Assembly: GCF_003234855.1 (NCBI RefSeq)
Contig: NZ_QKTO01000002.1
Span: 372,001-436,000, forward strand
Source: Curtobacterium sp. MCBD17_032
GTDB lineage: Bacteria; Actinomycetota; Actinomycetes; Actinomycetales; Microbacteriaceae
DNA: 64,000 nt
Reading direction: 5' to 3'
A program made the translations under genes and the position numbers. Positions 62,103 to 64,000 of the stretch are shown piece by piece. The notes below the pieces were generated by a model. It was not told where the DNA came from. It worked only from the letters and a program-made list of their open reading frames with translations, and searched no databases. The number at the start of each line of letters is the position of its first letter. Within the stretch, counting starts at the first letter, position 1.

Positions 62103-63425
62103 GTGGTCGGGATCGGGAGCGCGCTGACGAACCTCCGGGACGCCCTCCGGCGCCCCGAGGCCCACGTCGAGGTCATCGACGGCGAGACCGTCCCCGTCGG
62201 GATGCTCCTCGGCACGCTCGGCGCGCTGCTCCTCGACGCCGGCAGCTCGGTCACGGACGTCCGCTCCGCCCTCGAGAAGGCACGCGACGCAGCCGGGGTC
62301 GGGAGTGGCCTCGCGATCGGGGTGCTGCCCGCGCTCGTCATCGTCAGCGAGACGGCGACGGGTGCCGCGACGATCGTCAACGCCGAGGGCATCGAGCTCT
62401 CGTTCCGCCAGTCCGCCCGCGCGAACCGCCTGGTGCTCGGGCTCGAGCGCGGCGCGATCGCCCTCGCCGAGATCCCCGCGCGTGTCCGGAGCATCCGGCA
62501 GGGGACGCGACCACCGGCCCCGCTGCCGTGGGTGCTCGGCAACGCCCTGACCTCCGCAGGGCTCGCCGTGGTGTTCCGGTGCCCGTGGTGGGCGGTCCTC
62601 CTCGCGCTGGTGGTCGGGGCCCTCGTCGGGGTCATCGGCCTGCTGCTGCGGCGCTTCCGCGAGGCCGTCGCCGTCGTGCCGTTCCTCGCCGCGTTCTGCT
62701 CGACCGCGGTCGTCGGGCTCGTCGCCGCCGGGACCGGGTTCGACCACGTGCCGCTCTACGCCGTGTGTGCACCGGTCGCGGTGTTCGTGCCCGGGGCTCT
62801 CATCACGAACGCCCTGCTCGAGCTCACCGCCGCCGACATCGTCACCGGGTCGGCGCGGCTCATGCAGGGGCTCATCATGCTCGGCTTCATGGCCGCCGGG
62901 ATCGCGGCGGGGAGCGCGGTGACCGGCCTCCGCATCGACCCGAGCTCCGCCGCACTCGTCGGCGAGGTCGCAGGCATCGGGACCGACCGCCCCGGCTGGG
63001 AGGCCGTCCCCGCCCTCTGGGTGTCGTGGGTCGCCGTGGTTGTCCTCGCGACCGGGATCAGCCTGGTCTTCGGCTCCGGGTGGCGCCTCACCGCGGCGTC
63101 GGTCCTCGTCATGGTCACCGCCTACGCCGTCGTGTCGTTGCTCACCCCGTTCAGCGGCAGCGTCGTCGCCACGGGCCTCGCCGCGGCCCTGCTGTTCGTG
63201 GCGATGCGTGTGCTGGAGCGGATCGTGCCGGTGGTGCCGGCGACCGTGTCGTTCCGGCCGGCGTTCCTGCTGCTCGTGCCCGGCACGGTCGGGCTGGTCG
63301 CGGTCGCGACGTTCGACGCCGCTGCGCTCGCGACGCCGCTCGCGACCTTCGTCAGCCTGTGCGTGGGGACGAAGATCGGCGGGCTGATCCCGGGGCTCTT
63401 CGCCCGGTCCGCGCCGACCCACTGA
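62103..63425 (+). CDS. Threonine/serine exporter, ThrE (DUF1212) family
   Basis: 440 residues. N-terminal soluble region (about 1-115: GTLGALLLDAGSSVTDVRSAL, GVLPALVIVSETATGAATIV) with the hydrolase-like fold of the family, then about ten membrane helices including FVPGALITNALLELTAADIVTGSARL and GTKIGGLIPGLFAR at the end. Exports small amino acids using the proton gradient. GTG start: TACGCT (62091-62096) lies 6 bases upstream, leaderless. Confidence 0.9.
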   Translation: MVGIGSALTNLRDALRRPEAHVEVIDGETVPVGMLLGTLGALLLDAGSSVTDVRSALEKARDAAGVGSGLAIGVLPALVIVSETATGAATIVNAEGIELSFRQSARANRLVLGLERGAIALAEIPARVRSIRQGTRPPAPLPWVLGNALTSAGLAVVFRCPWWAVLLALVVGALVGVIGLLLRRFREAVAVVPFLAAFCSTAVVGLVAAGTGFDHVPLYAVCAPVAVFVPGALITNALLELTAADIVTGSARLMQGLIMLGFMAAGIAAGSAVTGLRIDPSSAALVGEVAGIGTDRPGWEAVPALWVSWVAVVVLATGISLVFGSGWRLTAASVLVMVTAYAVVSLLTPFSGSVVATGLAAALLFVAMRVLERIVPVVPATVSFRPAFLLLVPGTVGLVAVATFDAAALATPLATFVSLCVGTKIGGLIPGLFARSAPTH

Positions 63426-63527
63426 CGGCCTGCCGACCGGCGGTCGACCTGCGCGGCGGGTGTCGGGCCTCCCGGCCGGTCGCCACCGCACGGCGTGACC
63501 GGCGACCGGTCGGGACGCCGGGACGCG

Positions 63528-64000
63528 TCAGCGGATCTTGGGCCAGAGGCGCACGCCTGCCGCGAGGACGACGACCACCGCGACGGCCGATGCCCAGGCG
63601 GCGACCGGGACGTGCGTCCCGGTCGGGCCCGAGTAGACCGCGGCTGCGAGCCCGACGGCGACGGCCGCGAGGGCGCCGTACCGCCGGCGGGACTCGGCTG
63701 CCAGGGCTGCCCCCGCGGACCCGCGGACCCGCGGAGCGGCAGGAGCGTCACGACGAGCGCGCCGAGACCACCGACGCACAGGGTGCTGGCGAACTCGGAC
63801 ACGAGCGATGCGGTGAACCCCGGACCGCTCGTCAGGCTGTGCACCACCCATCCGACGGCCGCGAGGACGAGCAGCGTCACCGAGCGCCAGGTCGCGCCCC
63901 GCGCACAGGCCGCGACACCGTTCCCGAGCCGCATGGCCGCGGTGTCGACGTCGGTACGGCCGACGGGCACGAGCAGCAGCCCGACGACGAGCGCGGGGGA
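63528..64000 (-). pseudogene. Membrane protein gene, frameshifted, 5' end outside window
   Basis: From the window edge inward the frame reads VGRTDVDTAAMRLGNGVAAC, then LVLAAVGWVVHSLTSGPGF and GGLGALVVTLLPLRGSAG. It then leaves frame. The remaining protein (ALAAESRRRYGALAAVAVGL ... AGVRLWPKIR, stop at 63528) is in another frame. The break falls in three copies of an 8-bp repeat; removing one copy rejoins both parts as LPLRGSAGAALAAES. At least three membrane helices. Not identified. Confidence 0.7.
63713..63736. repeat. 8-bp repeat CCGCGGAC x3 at the frameshift
   Basis: CCGCGGAC, CCGCGGAC, CCGCGGAG in direct tandem. Since 8 is not a multiple of 3, gain or loss of one unit switches the reading frame of the surrounding gene. 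Confidence 0.9.

Noticed and set aside
61703..63425. Integrated element at the tRNA 3' end
   Set aside because: No integrase, phage or conjugation gene lies downstream; thrE follows directly.

Overview
The window is high-GC actinobacterial DNA. Gene content and order point to Microbacteriaceae, most likely Curtobacterium or a close relative. This is inferred from the housekeeping order glmU-prs ... rplY-pth-mfd ... mazG ... hisS ... eno-divIC-DUF501, from the many GTG starts and TGA stops, and from the many leaderless genes. No plasmid, phage or insertion-sequence genes were seen, and no CRISPR array.

Left part (1-14 kb): a partial DHA2 multidrug exporter follows a TetR regulator. An SDR dehydrogenase is transcribed divergently from the regulator, and a palindrome lies inside its promoter. 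Next come a DEAD-box RNA helicase and then the most striking accessory locus. That locus holds a WXG100 protein, a 9-bp x 9 tandem repeat, a 1830-residue RHS/YD-repeat polymorphic toxin with a membrane-like C-terminus, an overlapping four-helix membrane protein (likely immunity), another small membrane protein, a second immunity paralogue and a truncated, frameshifted third copy.

14-26 kb: a three-gene translationally coupled operon encodes a BcsA-like glycosyltransferase, an RsbW-like ATPase and a fusion of a GH26-like domain to an OpgC-type acyltransferase. A secreted protein of unknown function, a NarL-type two-component system and a sugar ABC importer without its own ATPase follow.

26-39 kb: MarR and AraC regulators, an Atg22/UMF1-type transporter, a zinc alcohol dehydrogenase, glmU, prs, a PrmC-like methyltransferase, a membrane-anchored molybdopterin oxidoreductase, 6-phosphogluconate dehydrogenase and gluconokinase.

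39-48 kb: two more NarL-type two-component systems, a Doc-family toxin whose ribbon-helix-helix antitoxin is frameshifted so that its start runs in frame into the toxin, a ManD-like mannonate dehydratase, and a coiled-coil protein with an in-frame minisatellite.

48-64 kb: rplY, pth, mfd, nhaA, mazG, hisS and eno, then an 846-bp spacer filled by a tandem array, then divIC, DUF501 and NDH-2. A UAA-anticodon tRNA with a short variable region is followed by three exact-length 64-bp units copied from its 3' half. A ThrE-type exporter and a frameshifted membrane gene end the window.

Three patterns run through the whole window. First, a perfect hairpin with the arm core GGGAGGCCCG lies between unrelated operons, often at convergent ends. 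Second, about 18 genes have a TANNNT-like -10 box only 6-7 bases before the start codon and no Shine-Dalgarno, which predicts leaderless mRNAs. Third, short tandem repeats are unusually common, both in noncoding DNA and in frame inside protein linkers.
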